From positions 103,489 to 167,488 of the forward strand of contig CAZEAC010000001.1 of the NCBI GenBank assembly GCA_964510065.1: DNA of 64,000 bases, written 5' to 3'. The notes beneath the pieces are model-generated. The model saw only the letters and a list, made by a program, of their open reading frames with translations, had not been told where the DNA came from and searched no databases. Shown piece by piece: positions 45,083 to 53,142 of this stretch; the stretch's first letter is position 1, and each line of letters begins with the position of its first letter. The stretch is from CAZEAC01 sp964510065. GTDB taxonomy: Bacteria > Bdellovibrionota_C > UBA2361 > CAIXSY01. The position numbers and the translations under genes were made by a program.

Positions 45083-46225
45083 CTAAGAGGAGATTGTTTG
45101 AGGTTTCGAGTAACGAAAAGTTTGAGCTGCAGCTGCTAGCTCTGCTCTAATCGCTGTTCTAAGATCTGACCGAAGCATACGCGCTTCAGCAAAAAGCGCG
45201 AGAAGAATCGAATCTAATTTTGTGTGATTGGTTGGCTGATTCTCGAATGGTTGAGTGTTAAGGCAGGCGAAGAACTTCACGCCTTCAGTACCAAATACGT
45301 GGTGAATTTTTGAGAGCACTGGCCTCAGGTTGCCGGTCATTGCGGCTGTCGTGAGATCGTCACAAAAACACCTCGGAGGGTTTCGCGCTTCGCGGTAAAT
45401 CTCATAGGCAAGCGAATCTAAAGCCAATTGAGGAATGGCATACGTTGAGCGATGGAGCTTGAGTGACTCGGAGATTTTTAATATCCCTTGAAGCGGAATG
45501 ACAATAGTACCATCGCGAATCCTCTCATTCCATCCGTTGATTGATTTAAGTCTATTAAATTCATCTCGATAGTGAATTGCAGTCGTCGCGCGAACAACGG
45601 CTCTGTCGATGGGATTCGATGTCTCATCGGAAAAGCGGAAATGGCAGCTTTCAAAAATTTTTCGCTGCGAGAAGCCGTGTTCCCTTCGATACAGCAACTC
45701 ATTTCCGTAGGCGGCGTACTCCTCGAGACAATTGAACATGAAGTAGTTCAAGTTACTGGGTGCCAAAGCGCCAGGGCCTCGCAATGCCGCTCCCTGTTTC
45801 GTTGCCCCTCCCTTAGTAGACTTTGCTACGTGCCCTATGGCGTGAAAGGCTTCGTGCACCAATAGGGCGGCCACGTCGATTGGAATGCTCGCAGGCTCGT
45901 ACTCCACAACCACGCTACGGTCGCTGCTGTTGGCCCTTCCACGCATTCCATTCCCGGAAGAAATAAGTGAAAGTGAAATTTTGGACGAATTCTCTAGCCC
46001 GAGCATTTGTAAGCGCCGTCCAATGAATTCAGTTGCGGAGTCAATGACCGAAAGCCGCTCAATTCCAACGATACTTGTTGCAGCAGGGGCGCTTTCCGCT
46101 TTGAACATCTCGTGAAGTAATTGTTGATGATCCGCATGGCTTCGCGGTGCTGCAGGCCCCGTGATTGAGAGCGGCGGACTAATCATTCCACCGCCATTTT
46201 TTGGACCCCTTTTAACTACAAACAT
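45083..46225 (-). CDS. Hypothetical protein with gluzincin-like HExxH site
   Basis: 380 residues. LLVHEAFHAIGHV contains HEAFH (HExxH) near residue 122, and NCLEEYAAYGNELLYRR lies about 50 residues later, supplying a Glu in the place of a gluzincin third zinc ligand. The helix-HExxH then helix-E layout suggests a zinc metallopeptidase. No signal peptide. The rest is not recognised. GAGGAAACG before the ATG is a good ribosome site. It converges with the gene at 44435. Confidence 0.6.
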   Translation of the reverse strand: MFVVKRGPKNGGGMISPPLSITGPAAPRSHADHQQLLHEMFKAESAPAATSIVGIERLSVIDSATEFIGRRLQMLGLENSSKISLSLISSGNGMRGRANSSDRSVVVEYEPASIPIDVAALLVHEAFHAIGHVAKSTKGGATKQGAALRGPGALAPSNLNYFMFNCLEEYAAYGNELLYRREHGFSQRKIFESCHFRFSDETSNPIDRAVVRATTAIHYRDEFNRLKSINGWNERIRDGTIVIPLQGILKISESLKLHRSTYAIPQLALDSLAYEIYREARNPPRCFCDDLTTAAMTGNLRPVLSKIHHVFGTEGVKFFACLNTQPFENQPTNHTKLDSILLALFAEARMLRSDLRTAIRAELAAAAQTFRYSKPQTISS

Positions 46226-46634
46226 TCGTTTCCTCGAGTTGAAGGTAGTCGGGTGGTAAAAAGTTTTTAAGTTCGAGCACGAGTTTTATCCGCTTGGCAA
46301 TATCAACTAGCTTGCTACCTTAAGTTATGAATACTTCTAAGAATCTAGGTACGTTGTCTTGGCGGAGAAAAAACAAACTGAGTTGATACAGTATGTTACA
46401 TTAAACACTTGTAGCTACTCATTAAGTGCGGGTAGCTTTTTCCGCTACTCTGTGACCTCTGTGTCTCTGTGGTTTTTAAAGTATTTAAACCACAGAGATA
46501 CAGAGGTCACAGAGTTAGGAGGAGAATGCCCCGGGGTTAATAAATGGTTACGAACATTCTTGCCTGCTATTGAATTACGTTGATGTTTGAGTAGGCTTCT
46601 ACCATCGAGTAGAGTTTTTGCGTGGTTCTTTCGC
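46226..46634. other. Gap containing element C
   Basis: Occupied by the palindromic element C. The in-frame TTG at 46587 belongs to the next gene's upstream extension. No other feature seen. Confidence 0.4.
46415..46545. repeat. Palindromic element C (CACAGAG type, inverted copy of B)
   Basis: The core ACTCTGTGACCTCTGTGTC ... ATACAGAGGTCACAGAGT is a near-perfect palindrome. Its A/T loop is the reverse complement of that in B with one difference, and the outer flanks (TTAACCCCGGGG, AAAAAGCTACC in the complement) match B. Thus B and C are two insertions of one element in opposite orientation. Confidence 0.75.
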
Positions 46635-48197
46635 ATGATTGAGCAACAACCAATATCTCGTATTCTCGGATCCAACTCAGCCGGCGTCTCCCGCCGCGAC
46701 TGGTTGAAAGGCGTAATTTCGGCGGCAATCGGAACATCACTTGGCACATCAGCGCTTGACTCAGCTTTGAGCAGCGCACTTTCGACAAACGGACTCAATA
46801 CCGCGCTTGAAAGAATAGTAGACTGGTGGTTTTCATGCTCGAAACCTATTCACGGCTATCTCGATTATTCTTATGAAGGAGTGAGCGCGCCGACAACTTT
46901 TCAACTGTTGTGCGCCCATCTGCCAAGACTAAGTCAGCATGTCTCCGATGCTTCGAGCTCGGATTGCCGAACCCGTATTAGAGGCCAAGAGCGGCTTGCC
47001 TGGAGTGCGTTCATAGCTTCCAAAGTATCCGATATCCCGGAAAATTTTTTAAAGGATATTACCCTGGTGCACGCCACATTAGAAAAGCTGATGCCGCGTC
47101 AGACTTGGAGCAGCTTGGCCGATTTGGCTTCCGAGGGAATGAAACTCTCGACAAAGAGCTTCTACAATGTGTCACGCACGAGCCCAGCCCAATCATTAGG
47201 TAACGGCCGAATCGTTGAAGAAGACATGATACCTGAAATCATTGCTCGCGGGTTTGAACGCAGACCAAAAGACGCAATAGACGGCTGGTCGCTTCGGCTT
47301 GGCATGAATGATCAGACGCAATCAATGGTTGAAGAAGCGGGCTCGCTCCTTCGAGTTATTTCTTTGCTCAACTTTGCGCAAACTCGCGGTATTGCCGAAA
47401 CCCGCTCTTTGGTGGCTTCTCAGATGAACAACCATCCGTTCACACTGCCGCATATTGAGAGATTTTTGAAACTCACTCAAGGCGAAACTCCGACAAGCCC
47501 AGCGCCAAACCTAAAAAAGCAGATCGAAAGTCATCGCTCTTACTGGTCGTCAATGCAACGATTGATGGAAACGTGTAGCGAAATAAATGAACCACGCTTG
47601 AATCGAAGTGATCTTCGAATTTTGGCGCAGAGTCTGCGCGCGAATATTTCGTATTTTCTGCGTTCGCGAGTCAGTGCGGCAGCGTGCGGAATCTCGCGCG
47701 ACCTTCGCTGCGAAGAGTTCGTTGGAAATCTAATTCGCGTGGCAACCGCTTCTGTGCGAGCAGAGCGGCGGAGAATCGACAATCATCCAAACCCAGAACC
47801 ACGGCAGCAGACAGACTCCAAAGTAAAGGTGGGACAAGATGTACCCGGTGTACTTGTTTCTCTTGACCAGATGTCACTAGAGCAGCTCCTTGCGCAGCTG
47901 TCTCAACGTGCACCGATCTCTCTTAAACTTTTTTGGGCCGCGAACTTTGAACCAATTTCTTCGGTTGAACCGGTAGGCGCGGGATTTATCGATCGCGCGA
48001 TACTTGGCCCGGCACAGGAGCGCGATCTGCTGCAGCTCACCGCTCCACTGCGCCGCGCGCTCGGAGCTGAAGGTGAACTCGATATCGAAATTCCCTTTTG
48101 TGCCTCGCCCACACAAGTCCTACAAATTCTCTGTCCCTGGCTATTTCCCCACAAATTCAGTGCTCAACCTCTAAGAGACGATGCCGGCTTAAAATGA
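46635..48197 (+). CDS. Tat-exported hypothetical protein
   Basis: About 520 residues from the ATG at 46635; a TTG 16 codons upstream is rejected because the sequence there has no ribosome site and enters the repeat. A twin-arginine pattern S-R-R-D-W-L-K-G is followed by VISAAIGTSLGTSA, a signal-like run. The rest is helical and Ser/Leu/Arg-rich with no known domain. A Tat leader implies export of a folded or cofactor-bearing protein. A lipobox is not seen. Confidence 0.55.
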   Translation: MIEQQPISRILGSNSAGVSRRDWLKGVISAAIGTSLGTSALDSALSSALSTNGLNTALERIVDWWFSCSKPIHGYLDYSYEGVSAPTTFQLLCAHLPRLSQHVSDASSSDCRTRIRGQERLAWSAFIASKVSDIPENFLKDITLVHATLEKLMPRQTWSSLADLASEGMKLSTKSFYNVSRTSPAQSLGNGRIVEEDMIPEIIARGFERRPKDAIDGWSLRLGMNDQTQSMVEEAGSLLRVISLLNFAQTRGIAETRSLVASQMNNHPFTLPHIERFLKLTQGETPTSPAPNLKKQIESHRSYWSSMQRLMETCSEINEPRLNRSDLRILAQSLRANISYFLRSRVSAAACGISRDLRCEEFVGNLIRVATASVRAERRRIDNHPNPEPRQQTDSKVKVGQDVPGVLVSLDQMSLEQLLAQLSQRAPISLKLFWAANFEPISSVEPVGAGFIDRAILGPAQERDLLQLTAPLRRALGAEGELDIEIPFCASPTQVLQILCPWLFPHKFSAQPLRDDAGLK

Positions 48198-48569
48198 TCT
48201 CGGTTGCTTTGCCGGCGCGGTCTTGTGGTGCGCTCGCGGGTAATGCCTCGGGATATAACCTATTGATTGCGTTCCGACTTATAAGGTTGCCTGCCGTAGC
48301 GATATTAAGGAGCAGTAAACTGAGGAAATAGACTTTACCAGGCATTGATTCGGGCGTATTCTAGGCAGCCCCGGTATAACCGAGGACTGATGACGGGTAG
48401 ATCGTTCGATCTGCTGATTCCAGTTCTGGACCGACTTTGTCTTAGAGCTGGAAGCAGTAGGAGAGGAGAAGGTTTGTTGGAGCTCTCTTGGCCTAGTGTT
48501 TCCTGACTGGCGTGAAGTGGATAGTTCACGCTTCGGCAAACAAAAAAATCAAAATCAAAAATCAAAACT
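48198..48569. other. 372-bp gap with a hairpin and A/T-rich repeat
   Basis: GCGTGAA (48510-48516) and TTCACGC (48525-48531) form a hairpin, followed by three near-identical TCAAAA units (48543-48566) directly before the next gene's ATG. No gene seen. The repeat could affect initiation or vary in length. Confidence 0.4.
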
Positions 48570-48998
48570 ATGGCGAGGAGTGCTGTTGATATTAGTCAGC
48601 GTCTTTTGGAAGACCCGCGCAAAGTTCCTGGACTGCTGTTTGTTGAGCTCCGGGAGTGTCATGATGGGTGCACGTTCGCAGAGGCGCGAGCGGTCCTACG
48701 TTCGTTGAGTGCAACTTCGAGATCGATGCCGAATTTGCCAAAGGAGCTTCCTTGGCGGATGAAGTTCGATCTGGATGGAACGATGGCCTTTATTATTCGG
48801 GTTCCAGGTATTGAGCCGAAGCTCGCGAAAATTCGGGTCGATACTCTTCGCTTGCCGCGGGAGAGCGTTCCAATCAGGATTCGCGCCTTTAAAGGTGAGT
48901 GTTCGACCCTGGCAATTCTTGCTCTGCACATGCCAAGAATTCGTATCCCTCACGGAACCGAGAAGTACGAAGGTCTGGTTTCTGCGGTTTTGCTCTGA
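48570..48998 (+). CDS. Hypothetical protein
   Basis: 142 residues. LLEDPRKVPGLLFVELREC and the strand PWRMKFDLDGTMAFIIRVPG are the more ordered parts; no signal peptide, TM or family. No purine-rich ribosome site precedes the ATG, only the TCAAAA repeat. A hairpin terminator follows the stop by four bases, which supports a real transcription unit. Confidence 0.5.
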   Translation: MARSAVDISQRLLEDPRKVPGLLFVELRECHDGCTFAEARAVLRSLSATSRSMPNLPKELPWRMKFDLDGTMAFIIRVPGIEPKLAKIRVDTLRLPRESVPIRIRAFKGECSTLAILALHMPRIRIPHGTEKYEGLVSAVLL

Positions 48999-49001
48999 CA
49001 C

Positions 49002-49040
49002 TTGGGGGCGCGGGGTTAATCCCTCGCGCTCCCAAATTTA
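49002..49040. terminator. Hairpin terminator between convergent genes
   Basis: TTGGGGGCGCGGGG (49002-49015) pairs with TCCCTCGCGCTCCCAA (49020-49035), followed by a short AT-rich tail. It lies just after the 48570 gene and before the leuC stop on the other strand, so it may serve both. Confidence 0.55.
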
Positions 49041-49103
49041 TGAATGGTTTTATGCTACGGTTATTCCCTCTCGCTACCGCTTCCTAGTTAATGAATAGTA
49101 GAG

Positions 49104-50507
49104 CTACAAATACTTCTCAGGCGAAGTAATTCTTCCCTCGATTGCACTTGCCGCTACCGTTGCCGGAGAGGCTAGGTGGGTCAAGCTTCCGGGTCCCTGT
49201 CGTCCCACGAAGTTTCGGTTAGAGGAGCTTATACAGCGCTTTCCCGCAGGAACTTTATCGTCATTCATGCCCAGGCACATTGAACAGCCAGGCATCCGCA
49301 GATCCGCGCCGGCTTCCAGGAAAATCTTATCAAGCCCTTCAGCCTTGAGTTCCGCCAATACTGCTTCAGACCCGGGTACAATATAACAGGTGACGCCAGC
49401 CGACACTTTTCGACCCCTCAACACTTCTGCGACAACTCGAAGATCTTCAAGCCGTCCATTGGTGCAAGAACCTATAAATGCCCATTCAATCGGAACTCCC
49501 GAAAGTGGCTGGCCTTCGCCAAGCTTTACATATTCGAGCGCTTTAATCGCTGATTGCCGTTCGGCTTGGCTTAAAGTTGTAAGCAGCGGGACTTTTTCAT
49601 GCACCGAGATTGCCTGTGCGGGATTTGTGCCCCAGGTGACCATCGGAGAAAGTGAGTCCACATCAACAACAATTTGAGAATCGTACGTACAATCGTGATC
49701 ACTAGTGCAGCTCTTCCAGAACTCCATAGCCCTCTCCCACGTGGCGCCGGTCGGCGAATGCGGACGATCTTTTAAATAGCTGAACGTGGTTTCATCTGGT
49801 GCAATCAAACCAGCTCGCGCGCCACATTCAATACTCATATTGCAAACGGTGAGCCTTTGTTCCATCGACATTGCGCGCACCGCATCACCGCAATATTCGA
49901 TGACATGACCATTTGCGCCACCGACGCCGATCATCGAAATTAATTTTAAAATCGCGTCCTTTGAGAAAACTCCACGCTGAAATTTACCTCGAAACTTGAC
50001 CTTCATTGTTTTAGGGCGTTTCAAGAGTAAACAGCCGGACGCAAGCACATGTCCGACCTCGGAAGTCCCGACCCCAAAAGCGAGCGCTCCGAATGCGCCG
50101 TGGGTAGAAGTATGCGAGTCGCCGCAAACAATGGTCATGCCGGGTTGGGTCAGTCCGAGTTCGGGACCGATAACGTGCACGATGCCCTGGCGACCGCTCT
50201 CAAAGTCGTAAAGCGGAACTCCAAACTCTTGGCAATTTGCGCGCAGCGCTTCCACTTGTGCTCGAGCACTTTCGTCAAAAATCTGGAAGCGGTTCTTACG
50301 GGTCGGAATGCTATGATCAAGCGTTGCCACGCAACGCTTGGGATCGAATACCTTTAAGCCACGGCTTCGCAGCATGTCAAAAGCCTGTGCCGACGTAACC
50401 TCGTGCATAAGCATAAGGTCGATGGCGAAGACGTCCGGATGCCCATTCTCCTTGGAGACTACATGGTTATCCCAGATCTTATCGATAATATTCCGTGCGG
50501 CGGTCAT
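49104..50507 (-). CDS. leuC: 3-isopropylmalate dehydratase large subunit, LeuC
   Basis: 467 residues from the ATG at 50507, the normal LeuC length. The TTG at 50585 would add 26 odd residues. Aconitase-family blocks include CGDSHTSTHGAFGALAFGVG, GSCTNGRLEDLRV (cluster Cys), and GCSMCLGMNDD with its two cluster Cys, plus a NRNFVGRQGPGS end block. With LeuD it isomerises 2-isopropylmalate to 3-isopropylmalate in leucine synthesis. No leuD is in the window. The gene is divergent from the ilv operon, with promoter boxes between. Confidence 0.94.
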   Translation of the reverse strand: MTAARNIIDKIWDNHVVSKENGHPDVFAIDLMLMHEVTSAQAFDMLRSRGLKVFDPKRCVATLDHSIPTRKNRFQIFDESARAQVEALRANCQEFGVPLYDFESGRQGIVHVIGPELGLTQPGMTIVCGDSHTSTHGAFGALAFGVGTSEVGHVLASGCLLLKRPKTMKVKFRGKFQRGVFSKDAILKLISMIGVGGANGHVIEYCGDAVRAMSMEQRLTVCNMSIECGARAGLIAPDETTFSYLKDRPHSPTGATWERAMEFWKSCTSDHDCTYDSQIVVDVDSLSPMVTWGTNPAQAISVHEKVPLLTTLSQAERQSAIKALEYVKLGEGQPLSGVPIEWAFIGSCTNGRLEDLRVVAEVLRGRKVSAGVTCYIVPGSEAVLAELKAEGLDKIFLEAGADLRMPGCSMCLGMNDDKVPAGKRCISSSNRNFVGRQGPGSLTHLASPATVAASAIEGRITSPEKYL

Positions 50508-50556
50508 GAGTTGCGCGGGGTTTGCCCGAAGTACAAGAGCAGTGCCTTCGCTGTTT

Positions 50557-50585
50557 AGTATGCGCGGCCTGATACAACTTTGCAA
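50557..50585 (-). promoter_or_regulatory. Candidate leuC promoter
   Basis: On the minus strand TTGCAA (50580-50585) and CATACT (50557-50562) stand 17 bp apart. Transcription would start about 40 bp before the leuC ATG at 50507, which supports that start choice. Confidence 0.4.
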
Positions 50586-50620
50586 ATTTTCACCGCTATT
50601 TTCGAAGCTTTTGAGAGAGA

Positions 50621-50649
50621 TTGACTAAAGTAAGCTTTCCGAACATACT
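50621..50649 (+). promoter_or_regulatory. Candidate ilv operon promoter
   Basis: TTGACT (50621-50626), a 17-bp spacer and CATACT (50644-50649) make a good sigma-70 site. Transcription from it would begin at or just before the leader peptide ATG at 50657, so that peptide would be leaderless; an upstream promoter is not excluded. Confidence 0.45.
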
Positions 50650-50656
50650 GGAGCAA

Positions 50657-50737
50657 ATGTTAACCCTTGTACTCGTACTTCTAAGCGTACTTATTCTCCT
50701 CGCGGAGATTACGCCGAGGTGCGAGCTGTCGCGGTAA
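50657..50737 (+). CDS. ilvL: ilv operon leader peptide (attenuator)
   Basis: 26 codons: M-L-T-L-V-L-V-L-L-S-V-L-I-L-L then AEITPRCELSR and a stop. Nine Leu, three Val and two Ile make 14 of 26 residues branched-chain, as in ilv and leu leader peptides. It overlaps the first of the attenuator segments: CCTCG (50698-50702), within its Leu-Leu-Ala codons, can pair with CGAGG (50715-50719). GGAG lies before the ATG. Ribosome stalling on scarce Leu/Val/Ile codons would free the antiterminator. Confidence 0.85.
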   Translation: MLTLVLVLLSVLILLAEITPRCELSR

Positions 50738-50804
50738 AAAGCGATAGATAGGGTAGAGAAAAACCCCCGCACCTCAAAGAAAAAGTGAGGTGCGGGGGTT
50801 TTTC
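50698..50804 (+). promoter_or_regulatory. Transcription attenuator (1:2, 2:3, 3:4 stems) of the ilv operon
   Basis: Segment 1 CCTCG (50698-50702) pairs with CGAGG (50715-50719). Segment 2 GAGGTGCG (50716-50723) can instead pair with segment 3 CGCACCTC (50768-50775). Segments 3 and 4, CCCCCGCACCTC (50764-50775) and GAGGTGCGGGGG (50787-50798), form a 12-bp terminator stem flanked by A and T runs. The mutually exclusive pairings are the standard attenuation design. Confidence 0.85.
50759..50804 (+). terminator. Attenuator terminator upstream of ilvB
   Basis: A perfect 12-bp GC-rich stem with a short A-rich loop, preceded by AAAAA and followed by TTTTT. It ends about 16 bp before the ilvB start. 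Confidence 0.93.
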
Positions 50805-50820
50805 ATTTTAAGGAGCTGCT

Positions 50821-52542
50821 ATGACCGAAAACACTACCTGTGGAGCAGAACAGCAACGACGAGTCTCGGGGGCCGAGGTACTTATGCGTTCGCTTCTACG
50901 CGAGGGTGTTGAGGTGGTCTTCGGTTATCCCGGCGGAGCTATAATGCCGGCGTATGATGCGCTCTATGATTTCCGCGATAGACTTCGCCACGTGCTTGTA
51001 CGCCATGAGCAGGGGGCAACGCATGCGGCTGAAGGGTATGCGCGTATCACCGGCAAGGCTGGTGTTTGTATTGCCACCTCCGGTCCTGGCGCTACTAATT
51101 TAGTAACCGGAATCGCCGATGCCATGCTCGATTCCGTGCCGCTAGTTTGTATTACCGGCCAGGTGGGCCGATGGCTTCTTGGCACCGATGCATTTCAGGA
51201 AACTGATGTCATTGGCATCACCATGCCCATAACCAAATGGAATTATCAGGTGACAAGCGCCGACGAAATCGCGTCGGTCATCGCCAAAGCATTTGATATC
51301 GCCCAAAACGGGAGACCCGGCCCGGTCGTGATTGACATCACGAAGAATGCGCAGGTCGAGCTTACCGAATGGGAAGAGTGCCCGACAAACGGCAAATCCA
51401 ACTTCTATCCGCGCGTCCTTCCTGAAAAAATGAAGCTTGAACAGGCTGCTGAATTAATTAATTCAGCGCGCAAGCCGTTTCTCTTCGCTGGTCATGGGGT
51501 AAGCATCTCGCGCGCGGAAGAGCAGCTACTCGCGTTTCTGGAGAAAAGCGGGATGCCGGTCGCTGCTACTCTATTGGGCCTTTCGGCAGTTCCAACTGGC
51601 CATCCACTTTTTGTTGGCATGCTCGGCATGCATGGAAATTATGGACCAAATCTACTAACAAATGAAGCTGACCTAATTATTGGGTGCGGAATGCGATTTG
51701 ATGATCGTGTTACCGGCAAGCTCTCGGCGTATGCGACAAAGGCGCGAATAATTCATATTGATGTAGACCCCGCCGAAATTAACAAAAATGTTCACGCGAC
51801 CATCGGTATCTGTGCCGATGTGCGAGAAACGCTGCAGGCGATCTTGCCGCTCATTGAGAAGCGTAATCACCCCGAGTGGATTGAGGAGTTCCGGCGCTGT
51901 GATCAAATAGAGATGGATAAGGTAATCTCGAATGATCTGTACCCCAAAGAAGGCGGGCTCAAAATGAGTGAAGTAGTTCGAGTCCTTTCTGAGAAAACCA
52001 GAGGCGAGGCCGTAGTGCTCGCCGATGTCGGGCAGCATCAGATGATAACCGCGCGCTACTACCGCTTCCAAAAGCCAAATAGCTTTGTGACTTCCGGTGG
52101 GCTTGGCACGATGGGCTTCGCGCTTCCAGCGGCGATGGGAGCGTCGGTTGCCGCGCCGGATCGCGATGTGGTGTGCGTTGTTGGCGATGGCGGATTTCAG
52201 ATGACCATTCAAGAATTGGGAACTATTGCCCAGGAAAATCTTCCGGTAAAAGCAATGATCCTCAACAATAGCTATTTGGGCATGGTCAGACAGTGGCAGG
52301 AGCTTTTCTTTGACAAGCGCTATTCGTTTGTTCATCTGGCTAACCCTAATTTCGTTAAGATTTGTGAGGGCTTCGGTATTCCCGCTGAACGAGTCGAACG
52401 CAGAGATGAGATTGAAGCAGCGATCCAACGCATGCTTGATGCGAAGGGGCCCTATCTTTTGGACATCGCGGTGCAACAGGAAAATAACGTATTCCCGATG
52501 GTTCCCGCCGGCGCGGGAGTCGCGGAGGTAAGGCTAGAGTAG
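50821..52542 (+). CDS. ilvB: Acetolactate synthase large subunit, IlvB
   Basis: 573 residues. The TPP-enzyme blocks are clear: GYPGGAIMPAYDALYDF, RHEQGATHAAEGYAR (catalytic Glu), ATSGPGATNLVTGIADA, and the C-terminal VVGDGGFQMTIQELGT...NNSYLGMVRQW with the metal-TPP motif. It condenses pyruvate with pyruvate or 2-oxobutyrate, the first common step to valine, leucine and isoleucine. AAGGAGCTGCT before the ATG is a good ribosome site. It is the first gene after the attenuator and is followed by ilvN. Confidence 0.96.
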   Translation: MTENTTCGAEQQRRVSGAEVLMRSLLREGVEVVFGYPGGAIMPAYDALYDFRDRLRHVLVRHEQGATHAAEGYARITGKAGVCIATSGPGATNLVTGIADAMLDSVPLVCITGQVGRWLLGTDAFQETDVIGITMPITKWNYQVTSADEIASVIAKAFDIAQNGRPGPVVIDITKNAQVELTEWEECPTNGKSNFYPRVLPEKMKLEQAAELINSARKPFLFAGHGVSISRAEEQLLAFLEKSGMPVAATLLGLSAVPTGHPLFVGMLGMHGNYGPNLLTNEADLIIGCGMRFDDRVTGKLSAYATKARIIHIDVDPAEINKNVHATIGICADVRETLQAILPLIEKRNHPEWIEEFRRCDQIEMDKVISNDLYPKEGGLKMSEVVRVLSEKTRGEAVVLADVGQHQMITARYYRFQKPNSFVTSGGLGTMGFALPAAMGASVAAPDRDVVCVVGDGGFQMTIQELGTIAQENLPVKAMILNNSYLGMVRQWQELFFDKRYSFVHLANPNFVKICEGFGIPAERVERRDEIEAAIQRMLDAKGPYLLDIAVQQENNVFPMVPAGAGVAEVRLE

Positions 52543-52554
52543 CGCAGGTGAATT

Positions 52555-53109
52555 ATGAGCAATCCAGTATTTACTCTTTGTGTCTTTTCGGAAAATAGCC
52601 CCGGTGTTCTCCAGCGAATTACCGTGCTCTTTACCCGTCGAAAGCTCAATATCGAGAGTCTCACCGTATCGGAAACTGAGCGCAGGGGTGTTTCGCGATT
52701 TACCATGGTGGTGAAAGCTGAGCGTGACGTGGTCGAAAAAGTCGCCAAGCAGATCCAGCGCATAGTCGAAGTGTCAGATGTGCTGGTCTGTGAGAATGAG
52801 GATCTTATATTTAGCGAAATTGCTTTCTACAAGGTTTCTTCCGGCAGCGCTGATCAAAAGAGGAAGATCGAAGAGATCGCGGCTCAATCCGCTGCCGAAG
52901 TAACGGAGATAAAGGGCGGCGCTCTTGTGATTGAGAAAAGTGGTAGCGAGCAGGAGGTCGGCGCGCTCTTCAAGTTATTGGAGCCATTTGGCATAAGGGA
53001 ATTCGTGCGCTCGGGGCGAATTGCAATACTCAAAGAGCCAAGAACCGAAGAGGAATGGAACACTCCACGTATCGCGACCGGTGATGTGGAGAAAAATTCG
53101 CTAATTTAA
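52555..53109 (+). CDS. ilvN: Acetolactate synthase regulatory subunit, IlvN/IlvH
   Basis: 184 residues, longer than E. coli IlvN and close to IlvH size. The N-terminal ACT domain is seen (FTLCVFSENSPGVLQRITVLF, RKLNIESLTVSETERRGVSRF), where valine usually binds for feedback. The C-terminal half (EVTEIKGGALVIEKSGSEQEV) is the interaction part. It lies 12 nt after ilvB. It raises activity and confers feedback inhibition of the large subunit. Confidence 0.93.
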   Translation: MSNPVFTLCVFSENSPGVLQRITVLFTRRKLNIESLTVSETERRGVSRFTMVVKAERDVVEKVAKQIQRIVEVSDVLVCENEDLIFSEIAFYKVSSGSADQKRKIEEIAAQSAAEVTEIKGGALVIEKSGSEQEVGALFKLLEPFGIREFVRSGRIAILKEPRTEEEWNTPRIATGDVEKNSLI

Positions 53110-53142
53110 TACAGTAATGAAATTTTTTAACGGAGGAACAAT

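Noticed and set aside
51673..52476. Minus-strand frame of 267 codons within ilvB
   Set aside because: Shadow of a strongly supported gene; no motif and no ribosome site.
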